DNA of 64,000 bases, taken from assembly GCA_947579665.1 (NCBI GenBank), contig OX388345.1, forward strand, positions 57,403,454-57,467,453, given 5' to 3'. Source of the stretch: Sympetrum striolatum (Eukaryota > Arthropoda > Insecta > Odonata > Libellulidae). The notes below the pieces were generated by a model. The model saw only the letters and a program-made list of their open reading frames with translations. It searched no databases and was not told the DNA's origin. This document shows positions 1 to 13,900 of the stretch, one piece after another (the first letter of the stretch is position 1; each line of letters starts with the position of its first letter). The position numbers were made by a program, and so were the translations under genes.

Positions 1-1753
1 TGAAAAGCCAAAATGCCAACTGAAAAATATATTCAAACGTTTCTCCCAAAAGTTGAGAGGAATTACAGAAATAAATTTGATATGGATATATTAATAGTGG
101 CATTCAAAATTGCTGCAAAGGGAGAATAAAGTTACAGCAGGAAATTGATTGAAAGGATACATCTCAGATACATTCAAATTTAAATCAAAGAATGTGGCAT
201 TAGAGTAATTATCTGGAAATAATTCATAATTTTTCTTAAACAAAAATGTTTTGAATATCCATTAATATCTTCATTCAAGTTGCCTTGAAACATGTGAGCA
301 ACTTGCATAATTATTTTCAATGAATCTAAAAAGTAGAAGCAAAATCTGTTTTTGAAAATTTTCGCTCAGCATTTTTCAAAATTCATTCATATTGTTATGA
401 TTTTTCTAAATGTTTGCAATTTTATTTTTTTAACATTATGTTCTTCAGATTTGTAAATTTAATCACAAGACTTTCGAACACCAAAATTTGTTGATATATT
501 GTAATTTTTGGGATAACCTTAGACATACCAATCAAATAAAGAATTATTTTCTGATGTCTTTTTTTATTATTATTTTGTAACTTTGCTGACAAAAAATATG
601 TATATATAAGCTCCACTTTTAAAGACCAATGGAATAGCATTGTTGATAAGAATTTTAATCTCTAATAGGATAATGAAAAGTAACCTCACAACTGAAATTT
701 AAATAATACTTAATTGAATATATCTGATAATGAAATTGATAATTACTTTTGAAAAATAATTTCTTAGAAGAAATCTTTGGGTCAGTCAATGGTAATGTTG
801 ACTGAACAACTCAATCGGTTATTTTGTCGAATTGCCATTTCTGAAACTTATTCTTGTACAAGAAAATGGTTACATGAAATCCTACACAAATTATGGGATT
901 GAAAATTTATTATTCATTTTTAAGCCATGAAATTCAACAAAGATTAGGTTTATATAACAAATTATTTCTCACAATATCATTTACTAATAAGATAAAGAAA
1001 GTGGGTTATTAAAAATGAATTTCAAATTAAGATTAACTCATTGAATAACAGTGATGAATAAATTTTATTTGATAGTTCTCAAAGCACCAGAAATTTAAAA
1101 ATGCCATTTTCTAACGCCATGAAAGTGACCGTATGCATTTTAGTGGATTCTTCCAAAAGTTGTAGAATCAGCCACAGATTTTGATAAGGAAGAAAAATAA
1201 AGTCGGAGGGTTTAGTTACACTTTAATAGTTGATCAAAATAACATGGATTGAAAAAGCATTCCATAACAATTAGAGTATGTGAATTTTGAAGCAATTATT
1301 TATTTAGCCATCTAAAACAATGATTAAATAACATTACCACATTGAATTCATTTTACTCTTTATAGTCACAACCATATATGTAAGATGATTCAATGTCATC
1401 CTTCATACAGAATGAGTACTGCAGATAATGTAGGTCAGCCAGCATTTTCCTCCATTTTCATTTAATTCTGAAACAAAGCTTCCTAATACATTCATTATAT
1501 TCAAATGAATACAAACATTTTAAATTTCTCATTTCAAGGTACCACTCAATAACTCTGAGCTCTTGATTCCAGAATAAAGTTGACTTTTAAATGTTTAATA
1601 AAAATATTTCTGTGATGATTGATGGGCAAATATTACTTTAAAGATATTTTATCAAAAAATCCTAAAACTAGAAGAGAATATAAACTATTTAACAGCACCC
1701 TGAATCTGTTATTGAAATTTCTCATTTCAAATACTGAGCATTGACTAGAACGT
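1..1753. other. GGT 3'UTR and downstream AT-rich DNA
   Basis: No reading frame with recognisable content. The proximal part is presumably the 3'UTR of the gamma-glutamyltransferase gene. The minus-strand AATAAA at 1304-1299 is the nearest polyadenylation signal I could see. The rest looks like plain AT-rich intergenic sequence. Confidence 0.5.
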
Positions 1754-1900
1754 TTAAAACCCAGCAATTCTTCCAAGACGGCGAAAGTCGGAGTTAGCTG
1801 TTAACTCTTTCCCATCATATGCCACTGCTGTTAAAGTTGAACCTGCTGATTTTAACTTTTTCATCTTGTGTCCAATATTCTTCAAGCCTTCAACATTTTG
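1754..1900 (-). CDS. GGT exon 10: C-terminus and stop
   Basis: Encodes QNVEGLKNIGHKM, then LTAVAYDGKELTANSDFRR and GRIAGF followed by TAA. The pattern (ADPRRGG..AGY-like tail) fits the end of GGT small subunits. It is about 6 kb from exon 9 because the last intron has expanded with a LINE and a SINE. A minus-strand AATAAA at 1304-1299 is a possible polyadenylation signal. Confidence 0.92.
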   Translation of the reverse strand, partial: QNVEGLKNIGHKMKKLKSAGSTLTAVAYDGKELTANSDFRRLGRIAGF

Positions 1901-4900
1901 CTGAAATAAATACCATTACATTATAAGTATAAGGAAAATTACTTAATGACCAAATATTTCTAGTTTATTTGGGATTACATGAATTATAAATAAAATTCTG
2001 AGCTTTCTTGCAAATTACTAAATTAAATATAACTTTCATATTTTATGTTATAGTTATTTAAATGCAAATTGAACAGTTTATGGCACAATAAAAATTTCCT
2101 TTGAAAATAAGAGAAATGATACTTTGTTAGTCCAAGAAAGTTGTGAAAAAATATAAGACTTGTCATTTTACATTGGAATACACATAATTCAATTCAATTC
2201 AATTCAATTTTATTTCATTCAAAGATCATATAAATGATATAGAACAAGTCAAGTACAATTTAAAATACAAAAAAAAAAAGGAGTACAAAAGGAAAATCAA
2301 AGGCATTGCATGCACAGCAGTTATCAACAATATGAATCTCAAGACTAAATAACATCATTCAAAAAGTCATAAAAATTATAATACATTTTATTAAGAAGAA
2401 AACTTCTAACCCTTGATTTAAACATAGATAAGGAAGTAGAATTTTTACAAATTATGGGCAATTTGTTATAGAGACGGAAACCAATGGACTTGGGACCGCA
2501 AAAAGAGATTTTTGTTCTGTGATATGCGAGATGAAGATGAGTGCTGGATCTAGTAAAATGGTTGTGAAGAACGGAATTAGTAGGGAACAGAGAAATGTTA
2601 GAGTGGATAAAAGAAACAACTGAGAAAATATAAAGGCAAGGAAGAGGAAGAATTTGAAAAGCTTTAAAAATTGGTAGGGAAGGAGCACAGGGATGTGCTC
2701 CTGCAATAATCCTGACGCAACGTTTTTGTAAAACAAAAACCTTATGGCTGTTGGTAGCATTGCCCCAAAATAATAATCCATACAGTAAGTGGGACTGAAA
2801 AGATCCGTGATACAACTGCAGTAAAACGTCGATATTGACGGAGCAGCGAAGAGATCTTACTAAAAAACAAAGGGAGTTTAATTTGGCAAGCAAGTAAGTA
2901 ATATGAGGCCCCCATGATAATTTACTATCCAGAATTACACCAAGATATTTAGCTTGAGAAACAGTTTTAATAGGACAATTGTTCACTGAAAGGTTAGGGT
3001 TGATGAGCGTAGAATTCCTAAGAGCATATTGAAGGGCCTGAGTTTTATCAGAATTTAAATGAATGAAATTCTCTTTACACCACGAATTCATTATATAACA
3101 AATATGATCACTAGTAATTGAAAGATCAAGCTGGGAATCGGCAGAAATGATTATGTGAGAGTCATCTGCAAAAAGAATGGGCTGTACACCAGTGAGTCCA
3201 TTAAATTTATTAGGTAAATCATTAATGTAAAGTAGAAATAATAGTGGTCCTAATACGGAACCCTGAGGAACTCCAATATTAATAGTTTTGGCATTAGAAT
3301 TGTATTTAGTACAATTAGAGAGTAAACTTTGTGTTCGATGTAGCAGAAAAGATTTCAGCCAATTATAAGAAGCGCCTCTAATGCCTTGATGGAAAGCTTT
3401 AGAGAGAAGAAGATGATGATTGACATAATCAAAAGCCTTAGTGAAGTCAAATAGAAGTCCTAGAGTTTTTTTGCCATTATCAAGAGAAGAAAATATAAAA
3501 TCGACTGCATCGTGAATAGCTGAGGTAGTAGATTTATTTTTAATGAAGCCATGTTGGAAAACTGATAGAATATTGTTAGACTGTAGAAAGGAGACTAAGC
3601 GTGAGTAGTAGATCTTTTCAAATATTTTTGAAAAGTGACTCTGTATAGCAATAGGGCGATAGTTATTAATATCCAATCTAGATCCTTTATTTTTATACAG
3701 AGGGATAACTTTTGAGTGTTTTAAAGATGAAGGAAAAACTCCTAAAAGCAAGGACTGATTAATGAGATAGAGTAAGGGTTCCCTGATGAAATCATAGGCG
3801 AGCTTTACAATGTGACCAGGAATATCGTCATCACCAGAGCAAGAGTTGGACAAACTAGAAACTATATGAGAGAAAGAGATAGAATTATTATTCATTGTAG
3901 AAAGAAAACTTGGAAAAAAAGCCCTTACATATATGATAACTATAGTTATTAGTTATATTAAATTATATATAATTTCATTAATTAGCTGTAACATTGATAA
4001 ACTGAAACAGTGAGATGGTTTTTCTCATTATTTGAAAAAAACAACTAATATAAGCTATTTTATATATGAGGGGCATGCACCTAGGAAATCCAAAGGGAAA
4101 ACAATCTTGAGAAAAGTCTGATGGAACCGGGGTTCAAACCTGGGATCTTTCTCAATGTGGGAAATTACTTTAGCCAGTTAAGCTATCTGACCAGAACATT
4201 CTTTCATACTATTTTTGGAAACTTTGCAGACAAGGGCAAGTGAGGTTCTGTCCAGCTAAGTGGCATTGTCCATTGCGACAACCTCATGAAGGTACCGGCC
4301 AAAGAAAGTGAAGTTAAGGAGAACCCCCCTTATTGTGGCCATTTCAAAACTCTGTTTTGCCTTGGGATATTTTAAATGGATTAAAAGAAAGAGTTAATAG
4401 TTCAATTAAGTCAATTTTATTTATAATTGCTTCTTCAGCTTTATAATATTTACTGTGTTACACAACATCTTCAAACTTATCCTTCATCAGCTTTCCACTT
4501 CGTCTTTTATTTTAAATATTTTATTCAGAGGAGAGGAAAAGAAGCATTAGCTTTTCTTTAAGATATCAAAGAAAGTGCACACCTATACTCTAAAAATATT
4601 TAATGTTATTTACTAGAATTATACTGATAAACATGAAATAATAAACTAAAAATATTCTGATTTTAAGATTAAGAAAAAGCAATCCAAACATTTTTGTGAG
4701 TTCAAATGAATCTTCTAAGACCCCATAAATATGACTAAAACCCACAAGCATATGCCCTTTTACTGTAATACTTGGATGAATGATAAGGAGTATAATAGAA
4801 AAATATTCCTAAAAAAATTTGAGTTAAATCACTCACACATTCTCAAGATAATGATACTAACTCCAAAGTGTCTTGGACATAAACTGATAATAAAAAAAAA

Positions 4901-7900
4901 ATTTTTTCAACTGTTCCTCCATTTCGCTTATTTTTGCATCTGTATTTGTAAATTACCAAGGTACATACTAAAGGTATAATCAGAAATAGAACTACTTGAA
5001 TTCCCTTATTCTGAACCACGTAACACAATTTATCTATATGAATGGACAAGAACACAAATGGCTAAGGTTGAACACTTAGTAAAAAGATCCTATGATAATT
5101 AATATTAGAAAGATTAAAAAAATCATTTTCCTTATAAAAGATACCTTTCCTTAAAAAAATCACTTTAATTTAAAGTCTCTTTAACAGAAAGATTTCACGC
5201 ATATTTTGTTCATAAGCACTAAAATAACTTTCCAAATAAATTTAAGACCCTATTTTAAGTATGTAAAAATAAATTATTCCGTTATGAAACTATGGAAAAT
5301 AATATAATCAAAGATGAACTACAGTACAGTAACAAAAGTATTAGCTTTTTCTATTATTAGTTTTCATCATTAGTCAATTAATAAAGTGGGATAACTAATG
5401 GGAAGAATTGAGAGTAAAATATTTTCTGAAGATATATTGATCAGGCATTTAACACAGGAGACAATTCTAAATGTCCGTCCTGATATGTTTTTGCAGGGCG
5501 GACTGCTGCAAAATCTAAAAAACAACTAAAAAAACGGACATTATTTCAACTTTGCACATTGTTATGAAGAGTTCTGGTGATGATTCAGCATATATCCAAA
5601 TTAAGAGTCTACAGAATACAGAGTATCAAAGGAATGAGAGATAGGATCCACCAATCAGTAGGATGTCTAAATGAAAACCATGATATGTTCATATGAAGCA
5701 AAATCAAAACATAATTATGAAATAAATCCTCTTATAGATATGTGTTGCTACCTCAAAACTAATAGATGCTCTGTATCTGTATATAAATCTGTATTTTATC
5801 TAAATAATAAGACAATTATTTTTATGAATATTTTTTCTGGAGAGTTATTTTATACACAGATTTCAAAAATAATAAAGTGGTTTTACAATACTGCATTCTA
5901 TCTTTTACATTCCCACTTGTTTTCCCGCCATTTCTCATAAATTTTCATAATGTGTACTACTTCTTCCATTTTTAAGTTGAAAGAATTGCTATGATCTACA
6001 AATAAATATACCTGGCACATCCATATATGTTTAGAACATTAATGCAACAGAAATATGTGATCAGGAACATGAAGTAAATTCTTAATCAATAATATTTTTC
6101 ATAATGTTACATTGAGTTTACTTATTGGTACATACTTATGATTTCAGAGATAGAAAAGGGGATACTATTCCTAGGGGTCTTAGATTAATAAAGACCTACC
6201 ATAATTGCTTAGGTACATTAAGATGCTATGCTAAATAGCATCTAAAATTAATAACAAACTATTATGTATGATTATGAAAATTCATCAACAAAACATTTAT
6301 AAAAATATTAATCAATAAAACGAACTATTTGAGATGCTCTAACTTTTTTTCCATCTACTTCAAAGGATAGTATATGCTAAGTAAAAGAGTGATTTTTTAA
6401 GTCATTTTTTGAAGAAAAGTAACATTTTAAGGTAAGTCCTCCTTACCATTTTTATGTAGTTGTAGATTGCAATCTTAAGTAATATTTCAGCTAACATACT
6501 AAAATTCAATATTTATGGGCTAATTATAACATAATAAATTATTTATTCCAGTTATGTAACTCTTGGCAGATCAGAAGAATCGACAGCCATCTAAAAGGAG
6601 GTAGCATAGAATTTTATGTTTATGAATCTTAATATTCAATCAAATGTGAATGCTGTGACCTTTGCCTATGGGAACAGTTATTGTTTTTTGTCCTTCAATA
6701 ATTAAAGAAAAAAAGAGTATTTTCTGAACAGGAAAAAAAAACATTTTCTGAACAGAAAAAAAAATTCTGTAAAATTATTGTTATATCTTCCCTTCTTTGT
6801 GAAAATGTTGAGCAAATTTCAAATACTGAAGAGCCTGATTTATAATGGTTTAAGAAGTGACAAGGTTTCAATTATTCCTTTTATTTGTATTGATTCTCAA
6901 GGAAGTTTAATAAAAAATGTTTACATTCATTAAAATTTGAATTCATAGGCAAAAATAAGTAATAATGAATACCCTAACCCTTTAATGTTGAAACTTCATT
7001 CTCAGTCAATGAATCTATTCTCATAATTGAATGTATGAATAAACCAGCTAAATAGAGCCAGTTGGCATCCATATGTTTTAAGTGCCACATTGCTTATTTA
7101 ATACTTGAAGTACAGGCAGGTGTTCTCTGCTGGCAGTATACTTATCACTAATGATACTTTGAAAAATAATTTTTGGTATATGGTGAACAGTTCAATGATT
7201 ATTTCAAAGGATTTATGTATTATTATTCATTATTATATGATGCTGTTTGAAAACCTTAATGATTATTTCATTATGAAATATAATGAGAAATTAAAACCTC
7301 AGCTTATAAATGTAAATTGACCAAATGATAATAAAGACCTGGTACTTATTTTTTCTCCCTCTCATTCAGCAATATAATAATATTTAAGGGATATTTAATG
7401 TCTTAGAAATAATTCAGATATTTTTTTAAACTTTTGGTGGTGGTACATTCATTCACCTTGATTAATTAGATATTTTTTAAAGATAACATATATATGATAA
7501 ATTTAACTTAAAAATAAAATAAACTTTGAATTGTAAATTATTATTTTCTTTTTATGCCCACTGAACAAAAATTCAGCGTGTAATTACTAATTGATAAAAT
7601 GAATTTATTTACTGCCTTAATTTCCCCATCATATTTGCTCATTTTGAACAAATGTTGAAACATTCGCATTTTCATATGTGAGATATGGCTGGGTTTATCT
7701 ATGATCAAGTTTAATTAGATTCTGATTCTGGCACTAGAACATGATGGAAAAATCAACTAATATGCTGAAAAAAACAACAGAGACCTCAGGTGAAGAAACT
7801 TAACTAGATACAGTTATGTTACTCTCATATATGAGAAATCACAACACCACATTCTTCTACACAAATTAAAAGCAACATAAAATTAATTAAATAAAGGCAT

Positions 7901-10900
7901 AAATAATGGTTCATACCTTTAGAAATCCATGCTCATATTCAAGATGCATTGGGAAAAGCTGGTGATGAATTCGACTAGAATCAATAGCTTCTTTGATTGT
8001 TTGATTAAACCAAAGATTAAATATTGACACCTTAAAAAAAAGTAAAAATAAGAAATAAACATTAGTACAAAATAATGATGATGATTAACAAATAAATTCT
8101 GATTTCTTTGTCTTTTACAATAAAAAGGTAAAATTAAGATCTAGTTATCTTTAAAGCTATTTCAATTAGAAAAGCAACAAAAATTCCAAAAAATAATAGC
8201 CATTAAACTGCTTACTTTTGAATGACAAAAGATTTCTTATGCTTTTACAGTTTCCTATAAAAACTTCAGCCAAAGAAAGAGCTGACATAATGTTTAAACA
8301 ATTGCATTTCTAGGTATCAGTATTAGTCTATGAAGTACAAACTAACTAATGAGAGAAGACTTTTTATACATTAAATGTAGAAAATATTTGGTTAGTGGAA
8401 TATATGAGACACTTTAATTACTGATGAAAATGTAAAGCTATCTCTAGTGACTTATGAATAATATAATTGATTGCATGTCCACTGACTACTTACCAAAGTA
8501 GCAGCTGTGGTAATTTTACTTCCTCCTGCTGCACCTATAACTAACCGTACATTTCCAGTTTCATTATCAACAAAAATAAGGGGACACATAGATGAGAAAG
8601 GTCTCTTTCCTGGTTTGATGAAATTTGCTGGAGATGGAGGGATGCCAAATGCATTGGTAATGTTTGGAGCAGAAAAATCATCCATTTCATCATTTAGAAT
8701 AATACCAGTGCTTCGAGAGCGTGCCACAGCTCCTAATCTGAAATGAATTAAGGGAGAAATGGATAAGAAAGATTGTATTTTCACTTTTTATACTGCAATG
8801 CAGTAATAGCATGATCATAATCTGAACAAATTAAAGCAAGATCTAATCTTGATTCATTACATTGCATATCATCATATTATTATTCTTAATCGCAATATAA
8901 TCTTTTACCTTTACTTCCTCTAACAGTGGTTTAAAAAACCTGTATATTGAATATCACAATTCTCGAAGTAATATGAGGTAACTATCCATTCTCTTATTTT
9001 AATGGTGGTTGTATTTTTAACTCTCTCTTGTGTACAGGTTAACTCAGGATTTTTGTGGATTGATACGCGAGCATATAAAGTAATGTAATTTGAAGTTTCT
9101 TCAGTAAGGACTACTGCTAAGTTACTCCTACACATTATATTGGCAGAAATATTTTGTTTACCCATGCATCTTAAAACTATTTAGAAATAAATAAATTCAG
9201 CTTTGAAGCTGATTTATAGTAATATCCATATCTACTGACTCTTTTCACAATGATACTCATTTTGTTGTAATAAAGTAATATAAATTTAACTCACTTACAA
9301 CGCTGTAAGCATTAGAAAATTTTAACTTCTTGTATTTATGATAATCAATAAAGTCAGCAATACATTTTCAAATAGAAGCTTAGATAAAAATCAGATTTTA
9401 TCCAACACTACGCTAATGAGCCAAAACCAAAGATTTTCTTGAAAAATTCTCTTAACCAATGAATTTTCTCTAACAGAGCAGTTCTTTTGTTGGCACTAAT
9501 CATCATTAAGTACTGACCATACTTCACAAATTTATGGTAGGTATTGACAACTTTAGGGGATTATTCTAATTTTTCAAGTAAAACTTACAAAAGGTTTATT
9601 GTTGAGGTAACTGAAACAGCATCACCATCAGGAGAAACAATTGATATATGTGCAGTTCCATGGTCTTCTGGCTGTGATAAAACTGCACCATAATGTTCAG
9701 CATCCTGCCACGTTTTCGCATCTGATAATTCTTTCCTAATACCCATAGCATACTCTTTTGATGTTAGATTTTTCATCAACTGTAAACAGAAATTACATGC
9801 ACTAAAAATAGGATTCATAAAACCAGCCATCTGCTCCTTTGATACTTAGATATTACATATATTGTCATATATTGTCCATTGCGTTACATAGCACATTAGT
9901 AACTGCACTTACTTCTGATATGTCTGTATATTTAGGGTCACCCAATTCTGTCCTCCTTCCATACATATACTTGAATGTTTCTGCTATCCTCTGATAGGAG
10001 AGAACTTCATTTTCAGCTGGCAGTAAGCCATCCAAAATATTCAAAGCAAACGTTACCAAAACACCTGATCCAGGAGGAGGACCTGAATAAACTGTCAATT
10101 TGCCATTCATCAAGTCTGAGTGTATTGGTTCATCCCAATTTACTCTGAAAATAAAGAAATAACAACCATAAAATGGTAGCATAAAAATACACAGCATTTC
10201 ACATTTGAGTAGAATTATTGTGCGATTAAGAAGATATCACCATAATGATAAATTAATAACCTAATTTTTAAGGAAAGGCTAGATTGTTAATAATAAAAAT
10301 TTTAGAAAATGTTTATTTAATCATACTGCTGGAAATTTTCGATATTGTATAGCCAAATTAAGAATCATTATCAAATACCTGTACTTTTAATACCTAATTT
10401 AATTTCCCAGGAGAAATGAATCCTGCAAGAGTTAATAATGAATTTCATGTATATTAGTTATGAGAATGCTTTGACTTGTCTGGGATCAAACCAGAGATGA
10501 CAAAGTTAATGAAAAATAGCTTAATGTTTGTGCAGGGAAAAGATTTAAAAATGTACAAAGTTTGATAATGGAGCAAATTCTTGTTTTCAAAGCAATTAAG
10601 TTTTGAATTAATTGTGAATCATAAATATGAAAAATTTATTTGGCCTTAGTCTTTTATATTATTTAATATTTTTATACTATGTCTGTTACTCTAAATATGA
10701 AATATATTGAAGTCATTTTTAGAAAATCAATTTCACTTATTTCCCAGTGAGATAAAAGCATGAGATTTAAGAATTCAAAATAGGGCCATGGATTACTACG
10801 CACCAATTTTTTACTTACTTATAATTTGCCATATCTTCCTGAGTAATTATTCCTCCCAAATTTTTTATATCATCAACAAATGACTTAACTAGTGAACCAT

Positions 10901-13900
10901 TATACAGAGCGTCACCACCTTCTTCAGCTATAACTTTTAATGTTTCAGCTAAAGCAAGGCGCTTGATCACCTGACCCTCCTCCCACGTCCTGCCTGTTTC
11001 AGGATTGATGAGTATTTCACTAAAAGAATCAAGAACATGGTCAGGAACTGTTGAGGTAATTTGAAATACTAATTGAATTGGAAGAATTCAAGTCTTGCAT
11101 TTACTGGCATATAACATGTACTTTTATTTCAAACATTTCTATTTCTACCTAATATAATAATAAAATTCTACCTAACATAATAATATGCTTGCATATTCTC
11201 AGTCATGAATAATCTTAACCCCTGTGGTTTGGGACCTCTGCACGACAGGTTGCTAGCAGATAGCAGCATTTTGGAGCTTTTTAACTCCAATATACTAAAA
11301 TTCCATCTTTATCTTATAAGTTTTACCATACACTGCTTCTTAAACTGAATAAAAAGAAATTTATTCATTTCACCATATTTAATTAATCATTTGTGTTTTT
11401 CACAGCATTCTAAATAAAATATGCTTTTTAAATTACATATATATCAATACACATCCATGTTGAGTTATCTAAAAGAGTTTGGAGTTCCTATCCTTTTATA
11501 CTAAATTTAATTTTTTTACCAATATTTCCTTTTTGAAATTATGACGCATATTATATCCCAATGCATGGTAAGTGCTGATAAATAAAATGTTCTCAACTAA
11601 ATGTTCATCTATACAATATATATCCATGAAATAAATAAGACTCTTTTCCATTTACTTCAACTTTCCAACTCATTAACTGCTAAAAGCCATAATAAACTTC
11701 TCACAAAAGTGGGTCAAGCCATTTTACCTCTTGGACTAAATTCAATTTGGTCTTAGATTCAATAAAAATTTGCAAAGGAAAAAGTAAAATTACATAGAAA
11801 CATATTCTTTAGCCCTCTTATTCATATGTTGAAATTAAGAACACTATTCTAATAAAGCAAAGACCTTTGAGAACACAAAGAGTTTAAGTAAAATTTCATA
11901 TAATATATTATATATTTTAAAATTACATTTTCATAAGCAAGTCTAAATAAATCTTACCTCATGGTAGGACTTTCTTTGATTTTTTGCTCTTTGTATCGAA
12001 GAAGTCTAGCAGTGTATGCATTTACTGGTGATCCTTTCTGGCACAATTCTACAGAGGGCATAACCAAATCTCTCCATGGAAGACGTCCAAACCTTTTATA
12101 GGCTTCCCAATATCCTCTAAGTTCACCAGGAATAGCAACAGAAAGTCCACCTTAAAATTCATTTTTAAAAGAAGCATCATTTCGCTGACAAATTACACAC
12201 AGCAGACATTTTAATTGAATGAATTAATTACGAATTGGTGTAACATTCTTTCTTTAGTGTGTTAACATACATTTGACATGCTGCAATACATAACTTTTAA
12301 TAAAAAACTTTCCTTCATTCATTGATTTCTAAGCACAACTTCAAAATCAGATAATAATACCATGAACAGAGTTGCTTTCTCCTGACAAAATATCTTACGT
12401 CTGCAACACAAATGAAAAATTTAGGGCTGTGTAGGTTTAAACCTACCTAATTGCAACTGTGTGTGTCATGAAAAAAATAAAAACATTAAAAAATCATTAT
12501 TGGATGGATTCAGAAAAGCGGAAACTACAGTTATTAGAAACAATAGTAAGCTGCATACATATTATCTTAGTAAATGATAAATCTGCATTGGAAGACAAAA
12601 AATTTTATTTATTGGAAGACAAAAAAATATTTAATGTAATTATCAAGAGTTCCTCTCTTTTTACTGGGAAATTCAATTTCACCAAAATGATATTTTGATT
12701 ACTTAGATTTACCTACCATACTGAGAAAGAGTGGCATTTCCTTGGAACATGTCTTCTGTGGCACCAGCTGGAGCAGTTTCTCGGGCATCAAGTGAAATAG
12801 CCTGGCGATTCTTTCGGTCATAGATGGTCATAAAGAATCCTCCTCCAAGCCCCATACTCTGCAGGCATGTAACTCCCTCACAAAATAGAGCTGCTATGGC
12901 TGCATCAACTGCTGATCCATTTTTCAGCAGTATGTCTCTATGGATATGTAAAGTAAGATATTAGCTCTTCAATGAAAAACGAGGTAATCAATGCACATTA
13001 GCATTACATGGTAGTGCTGTACAATACGGAATCACGCTGCATATTTACGCTAAATAATTCTTCTTACATTGATCGAGCAACTTTCTGATTACCTTTCGGT
13101 AACGCAAGTCCTATACCCATCAGCGGAATACATTTTTCTTTCAAGTTACATCAAAGGCAATTCACCATACGAGCTGGTTGGCCGAGATATTAGTTAGGTT
13201 TCAACGAGTTTCAATGAATAAAACGTAATGAACAATACAGTACACATCGTAAAACTTACTTGCGAACCCGGATATCTCTACGGAGACGTCAAAATAATCG
13301 CACGATAACTTACTGCGGATTTTTCAGAATTGCAACCTTACGAACTGAATTGCCGCTTGCAATGAAGAACAAAATAGCCATGGTGGAAGACTCATAGTCA
13401 TGGTATAGACTCTTTCTTTCCACTATGTCTTTCCACCATGTCTTTCCACCATGCAAAATATCTATCGAAAGAGTGTCGATTTCTTTCAAAATTAATTGGC
13501 ATCTAATATTATTTCTTTAGTAGGATTTTAGGCAATACTTACTTTCCAATTTCTGCACATGGAGCCCCATTAGTAGCAACAGCAGCTTTCTTATACCGTC
13601 CAAGCGGCGATGGGGAGGGGGGAAGTGGCGATGAAGGGTCCTCGTCCTCATTGTAGCTAATTCCGAAGCAGATAATCACAGCTAAGATAATTAACACAAT
13701 CACGAACGCGCAGAACACCATGAAAAATTTTCTTCTCCCTCTTGTCATCATCCTGAAAAAATTGGATAGTCAATTAACGTTCACCTCAATCTTATTTGGG
13801 CGGTAAGATAATCAAGGATTATGTAATCAATAAAACAAGGTTTTTAAGAATTGTTCTTACAACTTCCAGCGTTTCCAGTATACTTTTAATGGCAGAATTT

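Noticed and set aside
2452..2781. Second minus-strand open frame inside the LINE
   Set aside because: It overlaps the reverse transcriptase frame in another register and has no recognisable motif.
8507..8746. Plus-strand open frame over the GGT region
   Set aside because: It is the antisense shadow of GGT exon 8, whose minus-strand frame carries the conserved motifs.
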